Source: Calocera cornea HHB12733 (Eukaryota; Basidiomycota; Dacrymycetes; Dacrymycetales; Dacrymycetaceae). Taken from it: a stretch of DNA of 64,000 nt. The stretch is taken from NCBI GenBank assembly GCA_001632435.1, contig KV423951.1, positions 1 to 64,000 of the forward strand, given 5' to 3'. Positions 12,149 through 22,010 of this stretch are shown here, piece after piece. The translations under genes and the position numbers were made by a program. Under the pieces are notes generated by a model. The model saw only the letters and a program-made list of their open reading frames with translations, was not told the DNA's origin and made no database searches. How positions within the stretch are numbered: position 1 is the stretch's first letter; each line of letters begins with the position of its first letter.

Positions 12149-12687
12149 ATACCATTCGCATACCCCGTTCTGCTCGCAATTCGATGTATTTTTCCACTGT
12201 ACAAATGGTTACCGGGAATCCAACTTTAGGGTCGTCTTCTAGACGGCGAGAAGCACGCAAAAAGTCCAGGACCCATATTTTGGTCCCGGCATTGGCCGGA
12301 CCCAGTCCCGCCCATATTTTAGCAACCTGGACGTCTCCTCCTCTTTTCCTCCCTACCACTGCTTGACATACAGGAGAAACGACGACGACGACGGTCAGCG
12401 GTCAGCCGTAGCTTGTGAGTACAGTGAGGACAGCATCCTCGGCGTGGTCCTCGTCCTTACCTCGTTCTTTACCGCCTCTTCCTCGCAGCTCTGCATCGTT
12501 TTTGGCACCCCTCCCCGCACTTGTACCATCACGGCGAAAAAGGACAGTGTCCACATCACAGACTTGAAGGTGAGCACTGCCGACGACCTTCGGGCGAACA
12601 ATGCTGACCATCTGCGCTTTTTCCGTCGCCGTCCGGCCCAGTTTAGACTGTTTTACTAGCATCATACCCAATTTCCTACACTGAAAC
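12149..12687. other. spacer and probable 5' leader of the PUF gene
   Basis: No coding sequence is supported. The block at 12266-12330 has two CCCATATTTT direct repeats bracketing an imperfect palindrome and is listed separately. The remainder, with a GACGACGACGACGG stretch near 12375-12392, may be transcribed leader. A leader intron cannot be excluded. Confidence 0.4.
12266..12330. repeat. direct repeats bracketing an imperfect palindrome
   Basis: CCCATATTTT occurs at 12272-12281 and 12311-12320. Between the copies lies GGTCCCGGC-ATTG-GCCGGACC, an almost perfect inverted repeat, and the whole block is framed by CCAGG (12266) and CCTGG (12326). It sits about 360 bp upstream of the PUF start codon, so a transcription-factor site or leader structure is possible. 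Confidence 0.5.
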
Positions 12688-15600
12688 ATGGCCACCGGCA
12701 TCGCGAATACAACGGCGTCGGGCGAGCTGTTCAACCAGCAGGGAGGCAAGATGACCGCACCGGCGTTCCTGGATCTTGCCGACTCGGTGAGTCGAGCTCA
12801 CCGTCATCTTCCTTAGCTTCCGCTGACATAGCACACAGGCTGCTCGCCAGTCGTCCAACCTGCCGGACATCAATATGGTGCGTGTATGCGCCTCAACTGT
12901 TACGTACCCGTCTGAACTTTTGGTCAGCAACGTCTCGAACAGAGACGCGCCGAGTTCGAGCGTCAGCGTCAGCACACGCGCAAGGCCTTCGAGGATCAGA
13001 TGCGCAAGATGGACCAGCTCCAGATCGAAGAAGAGCGGAAGCTGCTCAGCGTCACGCCGGATCCGAACGGTCACCAGCATGTGGCGCTGTCGGCGCCCAC
13101 GACGCCCCCGAGGAACGCTGCTTCAATCGACACGAGTGTCGGCACCCAGACGTTCAACGCCTTGGTCAGCCCCGTCATTCTGACCAACGGCCAGAGGACG
13201 ATGGGATCCAACGGCCCGCGTGGCCAGGACAACTCGGGTTACCGTCCCGGTCTCGGGCTCGGTAACATCCCTGGTGGTTTCTCGAACAACGAGAACACCA
13301 ACGCCGACTCGAACAGGCAGCCCATGGCCGGCGCCAAGTCCATGCCTGGCAGCCGCCGTGGCTCCAAGAACAAGGACGACCCGGACTTCCTCAATCTCGC
13401 CGGGCTGTCCCTTCAGGACCGCACGCCGTCCGCTCAGGGCAAGCGTGACCCTTCCGCCGACACTGGCAAAGCTCCCAATGCTCAGGGTGCCATGTCGCCT
13501 GTGTTCAACGACAAGTTCCTGTTGGACGATGAGCTGGATAAGGAGATGCTTGGTGCGTGTATTCCACTTATACTGCCGAACAGTGCTGAGTCCCTCGTAG
13601 CATCCGTTGCCCAGTATCCGGATGGCGACGACCAGTTCCCCATCCTCGTCCGCCGAGACTCGTACCCCGGCAGGCTGTCCGTCGCTTCGGCGGCATTGGA
13701 CCTCGCTCCTCTCTCACAAGCTCCCCAGCGCAACTTCGGCGAGATTGGCTCGAAGACGTCTGAGTGGCCGCAGTTCTCCGGCCCCACGCGTGCTGAGCTC
13801 AACACTCCCATCGCGCGCATGGATCGTGGCCGTGCCGTCACTCAGCCTCAGCTGAACATGAAGAACGGCCAGCCCGAAAGCCGTTCTTCCATTCCGTCTT
13901 TGTCGCCGAGCGGCGCCCAGCAGCTCAGCCCTGTCGATTCTCGGCGGTCCTCCCCGCCCGGCCCGAGGGATGGCGCGAACGGCGTCAAGTCCCTGTCTTC
14001 GTCCCGATCGGTGCCCGGCACCCCGCTTGCACCCCTTCCTGGCAACGGCGGCATGGCTGTTCAGCGTCCCTCCGTCTCCCCTGGAGCTGGCGACATCCCT
14101 CAGCAGATGATGCACGTGCAGAACCAGATGTATGCGCAGCAGCAGGAGATGAACGCTGCCTATTCTCGTGGCAGCCTGCCGAACAACCCGTCGTACACCG
14201 GCAGCACGCTCAGCTTTGGCTCCATCACGCAGAGCAACTCCATGGGCTCTGGCTACGGCAACGGGTCGTACGGTTCCACGCCGCTATCTGCGCCGTACGA
14301 CTTCGACAACGAGCCGCATATGTACGGCCCCCGCTACAACCTCGGCGGCAGATCGATGCCCGGTGAGCACGGCAAGATGAACGGTCTGCACGGACCGAAG
14401 CACAAACGCGGCGACCTGGACCGTAAGTTCGACGTCGGCTTGTCAGGTATGCAAGCTGACCATGAGGCAGTCAACCGCTTCGCCGGCACTCGCCTCGAGG
14501 ACCTCGTCGGCGAGATTCCCAGTCTCTGCAAGGACCAGCACGGCTGCCGCTATTTGCAGAAGAAGCTCGAGGAAGGCATCCCGGAGCATCGTGACATGAT
14601 CTTCCGCGAGACCTTTGGCCATTTCGCCGACTTGATGACCGACCCCTTCGGCAATTATCTGTGCCAAAAACTGCTTGAGTTCGCCACCGACGAACAGCGC
14701 AACCTGATCTGCGAGTCTGTCGCCCTCGACCTCGTCGGTATTTCGTTGAATATGCACGGGACGCGTGCCGTTCAGAAGATGATCGACTATTTGTCGACTC
14801 CCAGACAGGTACGCGCTTCTAATGCTCGTATATGCGCATCAACTAATTCGTCTCAGATCCACGCGATCATCATCGCCCTGAGCATGAACGTTGTGACGCT
14901 CATCAAGGACCTCAACGGCAACCACGTCATCCAGAAGTGCCTGAACCGCCTCGTCCCCGAGGACAATCAGTTCATCTACAACGCCGTCGCTGCGCACTGC
15001 GTCGAGGTCGCCACCCACCGCCACGGTTGCTGCGTCCTCCAGCGGTGCATCGACCATGCCTCGGAGGCCCAGCGCATGCAGCTGGTCAACGAGATCACGT
15101 ACAACGCGCTCACTCTCGTGCAGGATCCTTACGGCAACTATGTACGCGCTTCTCCGCCCTCAGAATGGCTTAATATTGACGCATATTTGCAGGTTGTACA
15201 ATACATTTTGGACCTGAACGACAACAGGTTCAGCGACGGCGTGATCCGCCAGTTCATTGGGAACGTCATTCCGTTGTCGATGCAGAAGTTCAGCTCTAAC
15301 GTGATCGAAAAGGTGAGCTAGTCCTTTATGTGTCAAGATCCTTACTCACAGTCTCCTAGTGCATTCGCGTCGCCGAACCGACTACGCGCAAGATGCTCGT
15401 GGAGGAGTTCCTCAACCGTGCCAAGCTTGAGAAGCTTCTCCGTGATTCCTTCGGCAACTACTGCGTGCAGACGGCCCTCGACTATGCCGAGCCCCCGCAG
15501 CGCATGGCAGTAAGTATATACGACTTCCGTGCATATTCATGCTAATAGTTGTCCAGCTGGTGGAGGGCATCCGTCCCATCCTTCCGCTCATCCGCAACAC

Positions 15601-16102
15601 ACCGTACGGCAAGAGGATCCAGAGCAAGCTGCAGCGTGAGCAGATGGAGGGCCTGGGCGGGCAGTTCGGCTCCTACCACCATCCGGCCGCTCAGCAGGCC
15701 CTCGTCAACCTCGCCATGGCCAATGGGATCAACCCGCAGATGCAGCAGCCTCAGCAGTCGCACGGCCTCGGTCAACGCAATCTGCATCACGCGGCGTCGA
15801 TGAGCGAGCTGTACAACGGTCCCTCGCCCATGGGCTATCCTCTTGGCCAGCCTGGCCTCCCGCCCCAGCGCCAGCAGCAGCAACTGCACGGCCAGCAGCT
15901 GGCGGCTCCCGGCCTCGAACAATATGGCTCCCACCTGCAAACCAGTCCCAGCGGCTCCCTCCTCGGGGTTCCCCACGGTGCCGGCGGGTACGGTCCCTCC
16001 AACGGCTACTCGAACCACAGCTACGGCGCTCCCGGCAACAACCTCGGGCTTCCTGCCGGCGAAGCGGTGTACGCGCAACACGGCGGCTACAACTATATGT
16101 GA
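12688..16102 (+). CDS. Pumilio-family RNA-binding protein, Puf4-like
   Basis: Eight exons (12688-12786, 12839-12877, 12928-13552, 13601-14808, 14857-15141, 15193-15312, 15360-15509, 15557-16102) encode 1023 residues. PUF proteins bind 3'UTR sequences and control mRNA decay, translation or localisation. After about 540 residues rich in Ser, Pro, Gly, Asn and Gln come eight PUM repeats (about 545-875). Their base-contacting motifs read CRYLQ, NYLCQ, TRAVQ, NHVIQ, CCVLQ, NYVVQ, SNVIE and NYCVQ in repeats 1-8. By the known PUF code this predicts binding to UGUANAUA-type sites; Thr-Arg in repeat 3 and Cys-Cys in repeat 5 recall yeast Puf4. A Gln/Gly/His-rich tail follows. A short coiled-coil-like segment is encoded near 12928-13030. 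Three consecutive introns (48, 48, 51 nt) are stop-free and in phase, so they could be retained without a frameshift. Confidence 0.93.
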
Positions 16103-16853
16103 TCGCCCTAAACTCCCGACCAAAACCAGATGCCGGCACATCATTCCATTCGTTAATTGTCGGCGGCACTGTCGTCTGACTGTGTCTATATGGTCTCTCC
16201 TGATTGTGTTTTCGTCTTCCCCGGTATCGTACGAAAAGGTGTCTTCCCGGACGCTCGGAAAAATTGCTCGGGCCGGTGACGCCCACCGCCGCCGAGAACT
16301 TCACTGTCTCATTGCTCAATCCGTCTCGCATCTGTATCGCTTTTCTCGCATTTAACCCCTCCCCTCCCTCCCAAACCCTCCCCCTACGGCTGTTGGCGTC
16401 GCCCCCCCTTGCTCGCGTGACTCCTAATCGGACCTTTTCCCCCTGTCCATCCCCGCCGTTCCTTTTCCTCTTCGCGCCCAAAACTCAAGTTGTACATCAA
16501 CAACTCGCACCCATTCCATGTTTAATAGCCGCAATCCGCTTGCCTTTGCCCTCGCGTTGTAAACTCCTTTGCACTCCTTTTTTGCAATCCAGAGGCTATT
16601 CGTTACTAGACTGGCATTTTTAATGTGATATATAACTGGAATTGAAGACTGTTGCCCCTTGCTCACCACGCCTCAGCGGTGGATGCATTGACCAATCTGG
16701 CTCCGTCGCAGCCCCGGATAATTGCTCCCGGTGGTGTGCACCCACACGCCATCATCGCCCCTCCTGGAAGTCGCTATCCCCTCCACAACGCCTTCCCAGC
16801 CCTCCTCGCCATCTCCACCGTTCCCCCCGCCGACCAGCGCGGCGCCAGCCTAC
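16103..16853. other. spacer: PUF 3'UTR and Ssh4 upstream region
   Basis: These 750 bp hold no supported coding sequence. A long pyrimidine-rich tract at about 16350-16460 is typical of fungal promoters and leaders. The reading frame of the next gene is open upstream to 16722 but has no ATG before 16854, so a short upstream coding exon remains possible. Confidence 0.4.
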
Positions 16854-18954
16854 ATGCGCTCCCACCTCCTCGACACGCTGCCCAACGAGGAACGTCAGAT
16901 AATCTCACACGCCCTCATCTCCCTCGGCATCACACCTCAGTCCCGGGAGTCACTCGACGAATGGGCCAGGGGCTCCCTCTCCCCTCGCTCGCGCTTCACG
17001 GATTGGCTCGCTGAGGCCATCAAGTCGGCAGCCGTGACAGAGGTGGACGAGCCCTCCGGCGTGCGCGCCCTCCTCAAGGCGTACAACGATGCCCTGCACG
17101 CTGGCGAGATGTCGTCCGACCCCTCCGGCGTCGCGAGCCGACGAGCAGCAGAGGTCGTCTCCGAACTCCCGCTAACAACACCTATGGCACCCTCGCCGAT
17201 TCCTCCAGCGTCTGACGCGCTTCTCGTTCTCCTTCCGCTGTTGATCGTCCTCTCCACCCTCCTCTTCCTCCTCCTTATCTTCCTCATCTTTGTAATCCTG
17301 CTTCGGAAGCGACGCGGGATCGTTCTGCACGACCATGACGGACCCCTCGACCTCAGCCGCGAGGATATCATAGAGGGTGAGGGTGGATTGGAGGGTGTTG
17401 AGCAGAGGTGGCTGGAGACGGTGTCAGAAGAGGTCCGCCGAGATTACCGCCGAGCCAAAGGTGAGCACGGTCCTCTCCGAGGGTAAACATTCTTACTGAT
17501 TACCCCTAGAATGGCAACAATATAACCCTCCCAACTCACTACCGACCGACATCACTCTCTCGCAATTCCTTTCCATCCAAGAGAAGGGCGTATCCGCGTG
17601 GTCCTTCGAACCTGATTACCTCTCCTCATCCGTCCTTATCCAATCCCGCACCGAACTGACCTTCCTTTCCTCTACGGACGCCGCAACCTCCGTCCAATCA
17701 AACCTTCCTTTACCGAAACTCAACGAAGTCTACTACTGGGAAGTCAAGATGTTCGACAAGCCCGAGACGAGCTCCATCTCCATTGGCTTGGCAACGAAAC
17801 CGTATCCGTCATTCCGAATGCCGGGGTGGGCGAAGCACTCGGTCGCGTACCACTCTGACGGCACAAAATCGTACAACTATCCGTTCCTTTCTACGTCCTA
17901 TGGTCCACCACTCCTTGAAGGCGACACGCTTGGTGTTGGGTTCCGTCCGCGTACCGGCACCGTGTTCTTCACGCGCAACGGCAAGAAGCTGGAAGACGCG
18001 TTTATCGGATTGACGCGGCACAACCTATTCCCCACTATCGGCGCTGACGGGCCTTGTACCGTGCACGTTAATCTTGGACAAGCTGGGTTTGTGTATATCG
18101 AAGCGAACGTGAAGAAGTGGGGCTTGGCACCGGGCGTAGGGACGCTTGCTCCGCCACCAGCCTATGGCAGCGAGCGCGGCAGCATCCTCCTGGAATCTGG
18201 AGGAGCGACACCGTCCGCAACCCCGCCTCCACCGATCCTCTCACCCTCCGAACCAGTACAGCGACCACGCCGAACACACCGCTCGCGCCGAGCAGGCGCA
18301 GCCAAACCCCACTCGATCTCTTCTCTTCCCGCCGCGCCCTCTCCTCTCCGCACATCCATGTCCTCCTCCGCCCCAGCACAGGGTATGTCCCCGCTCCACC
18401 GACCCACCTCGCCCATCCAAGACGACTCGGAGAACGAGGACCGCGACGCGTACCTGTCTCCCACAGACATCCCTGGCTCGTCCGAGCGCGTGGGTGGCTG
18501 GCGCATGGGCACAGTCGAGGCGGGAGTTGATGCTGAAGGTTCAGGCGGATCGGGAAGCCGGACACCGCCTTCGGACACGGAGAGCGCCGAGTCGGCCGTG
18601 TCGCATGGGTCGCCACAGTCGCCAAATCCCCCCACGCCGCACGTTTCGGATATCTCCATGCAGTCGTTCTCGCGGCCAGAGAGCAGCCGGCGACGACAAC
18701 ACGGACACAGTCGCACTTCGTCTACAGCCTCGACATCCACCATCGTTCCCCCCGTCCAGACCTCCCTTCCCGCCCAGCCGGCCACAGCGCCCGAGCCGGT
18801 CACCCCAGGCCCACCCGCATATTCCCCCGTGGACGCCAATCGCTACCCGGACGGTGTCGCGCTCGACCTTCCAGTAGAGGTCATCGCCCAAGCGCTCGAA
18901 GACGGGTACATCCGCCCGCCACCTGCCGAGCAAGGACAGCACGGACGGTCGTAG
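16854..18954 (+). CDS. SSH4: membrane SPRY protein with PPxY motifs (Ssh4/Ear1-like Rsp5 adaptor)
   Basis: Two exons (16854-17460, 17510-18954) give 683 residues. Yeast Ssh4 and Ear1 are endosomal and vacuolar membrane adaptors that recruit the ubiquitin ligase Rsp5 to cargo. The order of parts matches: one very hydrophobic membrane segment (about residues 122-148, VLLPLLIVLSTLLFLLLIF), a basic stop-transfer RKRRG, then a SPRY domain (about 270-400; YYWEVKMFDKPETSSISIGL, GDTLGVGFRPRTGTVFFTRNG). A Ser/Pro-rich tail carries two PPAY sequences (about residues 417 and 636), consensus ligands for Rsp5 WW domains. ATG 16854 is the first in frame; an upstream exon is possible. The tail is rich in low-complexity Ser, Thr and Pro, as in the yeast proteins. 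Confidence 0.85.
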
Positions 18955-19164
18955 TAGTAGCTATCCCGCGATATCACACATTGTCATATATAGGATCTTT
19001 CAATTTCTCTCCATTGTCTTCTGTACTCCAGCAATCAGTATCACTCATTCTCGGCCGGACACTCGGGTGCCAGATGCCTCCGTCCATTGCGGCACGTGAT
19101 AGGGGTCCCTTCACAGTGGCAGACGTCGCGCGCATCTCTCCGACGACCAGTCACTGCGCATAAG

Positions 19165-20787
19165 ATGGCAGATGTCGACCACCCCGCAGCCAACGGCGAC
19201 CTCAGCCAGAAGGCCGCCGACGAGACGATGATCGACCCCGCGCCTCCCGTAGACTCGGCTGGACAGGCGTCTGAGAGCGCATCACCAGCCACCGCCGTAC
19301 CCTCCTCGACGCCCGTCCCGCCCGCTCCTCCGCCTCTGACGGAGAGCGAACTCGCCATCCTCTCCGCCATTGCCTCTGGTGATGACCCGGCCACCTATCC
19401 ACCCTGGGAGGAAACTCTCAAGCCGCTCGTGCTGAAGCAGCTCGCTGTCAACATCCACCGCTTCCTGACCGACCCGCCCCCCCATCCCCCCCCGCGGCCG
19501 GAGATACCGTCGACGACGTTCGGTCTGGTTTTCAAGAAGTTCCCGACTAGAGGACCACCCAGCCCGAAGAGCACGACGGTTAGACTACCGGCGCTCCTGA
19601 ATGGGGAGGAGCTGAGGAGGGAGGAGGAGAAGATTGGAGAGATGCTGGAGGAGTTTGACGAGTATGTCCGTTGCATATATGCGCGTGTATACGCTGACGA
19701 TATGTGCAGAGAGGCGCCGTTCACTATGCAGAGGCTGTCTGAGCTTCTTCTTTATCCCTTCCGCGAGTACAGGATGGTGGGCAAGTACTTACGCGCCGTC
19801 GAACGCGTCCTCTCCGTTACCTCTTCGTTCGACCCGCAAATGTATGCACCCACCGCACCCGCTTCCAACCAGCCTGGGCCGAGCATGGCAGGGCCAAACA
19901 CGCCATCCACTCCCTTCCAGCTCGCCTCTACGCCCCTGTTCTCGCCTATCCCGTGGGTGCAGGGGAGGGAACTGCCCATCCCCACGTCAAGGCGGTCCGC
20001 CTCCCCACCGATGTCACCGCTCGATATCGGGCCGAGGCGCAACCACAGCCCGAATGCGTCGCCAAGGGGCTCGCCTAGGATCGCAGCACGTCGTGGAGGA
20101 CCGCGTGTGGCTACCTCGTCAGCGGCTATGTCCGCTCAGACTCGTCGTCGTGCGAACTCGCAGTCCTCGCCGACCTCACCTATCCCACCTTCTATTCTCG
20201 GACCTACGCCGAGGCCTGCTGTACCTTCCGTGCCCGAAGCGTTCCCGACGCAAATGGCCGCTCCATCCTCCACGGTTTCTCAACGCCGGTCGCCCACCCC
20301 TCCTCCCAAGTCTCCCCCAACAGGCCCCACCCCCACGCGCGTGGACGAGCTCGACAACCCCGATGCGCACAAGACGATGCTCGACGAGCCCGTCGCTCTG
20401 AGCAGCGTCACCACAGGCAAGGTCAAAGTGCACAGCCCGGAGCTACGGCCTGCGGAAGTCCCGGGCATCCTGGCTGTCATCTCCTCAATCGATGAGGGGA
20501 CGGACCCTGTGCCGGGACTCGGTCTGAGCTTGGGCGAGCGATTTGTGCAGGCGACTTCGGATGTGGACGAGGAGAAGAACAGCGACGAGCTGAAGGGCGA
20601 TGACGGAAACGGGAGTAATGGGAGTAACGGGAGCGGGGAGGGGGATGAGGGTGAGGTCGAGAGGATGGTCAGCGAAGAGCGAGAGATGGAGGATGCCACC
20701 GATGAGGTTGCGAGCGAGCCGCTCTCCAACTGGGAGGTGGTTGACAAGCCCGCTGAGGCAGGTGAAGATGTTAAGATGCACGATTAG
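19165..20787 (+). CDS. protein phosphatase 4 regulatory subunit 2
   Basis: Two exons (19165-19661, 19710-20787) encode 524 residues. PPP4R2 proteins (Psy4 in yeast) hold the PP4 catalytic subunit in a trimer that dephosphorylates DNA-damage and cell-cycle substrates. The conserved part is N-terminal: WEETLKPLVLKQLAVNI at about 80, LVFKKFPTRGPP, and after the intron EEAPFTMQRLSELLLYPFREY followed by KYLRAVERVLSVTS. The rest is a Pro/Ser-rich and then strongly acidic tail, normal for the family. The 48-nt intron is in phase and stop-free; splicing gives FDEEAPFTMQRL, which matches the family. The first in-frame ATG is 19165. Confidence 0.85.
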   Translation: MADVDHPAANGDLSQKAADETMIDPAPPVDSAGQASESASPATAVPSSTPVPPAPPPLTESELAILSAIASGDDPATYPPWEETLKPLVLKQLAVNIHRFLTDPPPHPPPRPEIPSTTFGLVFKKFPTRGPPSPKSTTVRLPALLNGEELRREEEKIGEMLEEFDEYVRCIYARVYADDMCREAPFTMQRLSELLLYPFREYRMVGKYLRAVERVLSVTSSFDPQMYAPTAPASNQPGPSMAGPNTPSTPFQLASTPLFSPIPWVQGRELPIPTSRRSASPPMSPLDIGPRRNHSPNASPRGSPRIAARRGGPRVATSSAAMSAQTRRRANSQSSPTSPIPPSILGPTPRPAVPSVPEAFPTQMAAPSSTVSQRRSPTPPPKSPPTGPTPTRVDELDNPDAHKTMLDEPVALSSVTTGKVKVHSPELRPAEVPGILAVISSIDEGTDPVPGLGLSLGERFVQATSDVDEEKNSDELKGDDGNGSNGSNGSGEGDEGEVERMVSEEREMEDATDEVASEPLSNWEVVDKPAEAGEDVKMHD

Positions 20788-22010
20788 GTACGCAGTGAAT
20801 GTATACTCCCGGATGAGTCCTGAGCTTAGAAGACCATGTATGACGTACCGCAGGATGTCGCGAACGGAGTGTCTCGCTCCATAGAACTATAAGTGTAGTT
20901 ACAGGCTGCGAGCCTACACCACTTATCTACCAGGAGCACTCGTCTGTAGTATGGCCCGCACGGTTGCTTAACAGGTATTCCATCCAGAACCCCTCCAATT
21001 CGCTGAGAGTGGCCACCTTCTCTTCTTTCCAGCCGGAACGTGGCAGAGGCCAATAGTAAGTAGGGCGCTACAGTGCGTCTCAGCGTTCCGCGACATATCG
21101 AGGGATCCATTCATGCTCACATAGAGCGCGGCGCCCACCCGTCGGAGGTAGTGCCCCCCTTGAACAATGCTGTCCATTTCCTGTGCTGTGTGCTTTCGCT
21201 GCATGTGATTGAGCACCTTGTCAATGATGGCCTCCATTTCAGGGCCACCGAAGCCATGCGCGTGGCCAGACCTGTGTATTTTCTTCCAGATCTGGGCGAT
21301 ATAATGAGCTGTCCCACTGATCAATACTAGGTGCATTGGCAAGGCACTTGGTACATAGGATTGAGCGGATGATCCAGCCACATGAGAACATCGGTAGCTG
21401 GACTGACCCTATAGAAGAGGGAGGCCGCTGTTTGATGCTCAGTGATAGGTGGAATGGTAAAGCACTTGGCACGCACATGAACCTTCATCCGACAACGCCG
21501 GCTCCCAGCGGCTCAGTGCGTTGCGTACCGGGATTGTGAAGTCCATGAAATCAAATTCTGTGAGAGGTAAACTGAGAATGATCAAAAATCCCCGCTCGAA
21601 CCGTCCTTCTTATACGCCTGGCCGCACAAAGACGGCTGGAGGCTCAGCTGCGTGGAGTTTGGCAGGCAGTGTCTCTTTGACGGTTTTAACACTGCACGTG
21701 ACCCTCTTCTGCACAGAAGATCACCCGTTCACATGAGGGCCAATCCGCCGAAATCGGAGAGGCGGTTCGTTACCGCCACCCCGCTTTGGAAGGTGTGAGC
21801 GTTCTGTTTTCCTCCGCGTAAGAGAACACCGGGGAAGCAAGAACATCAAGGGCTCTCCGGAACAACGGAGGTGCGGAGCCGAGGCGCTGTTAGGACCCTG
21901 GGAGTCAGCGCCCAGTCACGCATCAGGCCGACTCGTGAGCGCGACGCGGCCGCGCCGTCTACTTCTCCTGCTCCTGCTTCTCCCCATAGCATACACATAT
22001 AATTGCGAAG
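20788..22010. other. spacer with possible relic sequence
   Basis: About 1.2 kb separates PPP4R2 from Ku80, the second longest gene-poor stretch here. It contains the minus-strand ORF described at 20968-21381 and a loose pair of similar segments at 21331-21356 and 21449-21476 (both containing GCACTTGG). Near Ku80 is a small palindrome (CCGCC...GGCGG, about 21746-21765). No RNA gene or intact mobile-element gene was seen. Confidence 0.4.
20968..21381 (-). pseudogene. possible ORF relic of unknown origin
   Basis: A 137-codon open frame contains stretches with ordinary protein-like composition (AHYIAQIWKKIHRSGHAHGF, EAIIDKVLNHMQRKHTAQEM) rather than the Arg/Pro-rich look of shadow frames. It lacks clear upstream exons: a neighbouring frame (21239-21478) begins with a similar CVPSALPFHL segment, as if a short piece had been duplicated out of frame. 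I do not recognise the family. It may be a decayed single gene or a mobile-element remnant, or chance. Confidence 0.25.

Noticed and set aside
13553..13600. reading the PUF gene without its 48-nt intron
   Set aside because: The frame is open, but a consensus donor (GTGCGTGT), a TAG acceptor and a length equal to the other introns favour splicing; kept as possible retention only.
21741..21800. possible tRNA B-box-like GGTTCG sequence
   Set aside because: No A box, acceptor stem or cloverleaf could be built around it; no tRNA was found anywhere in the window.
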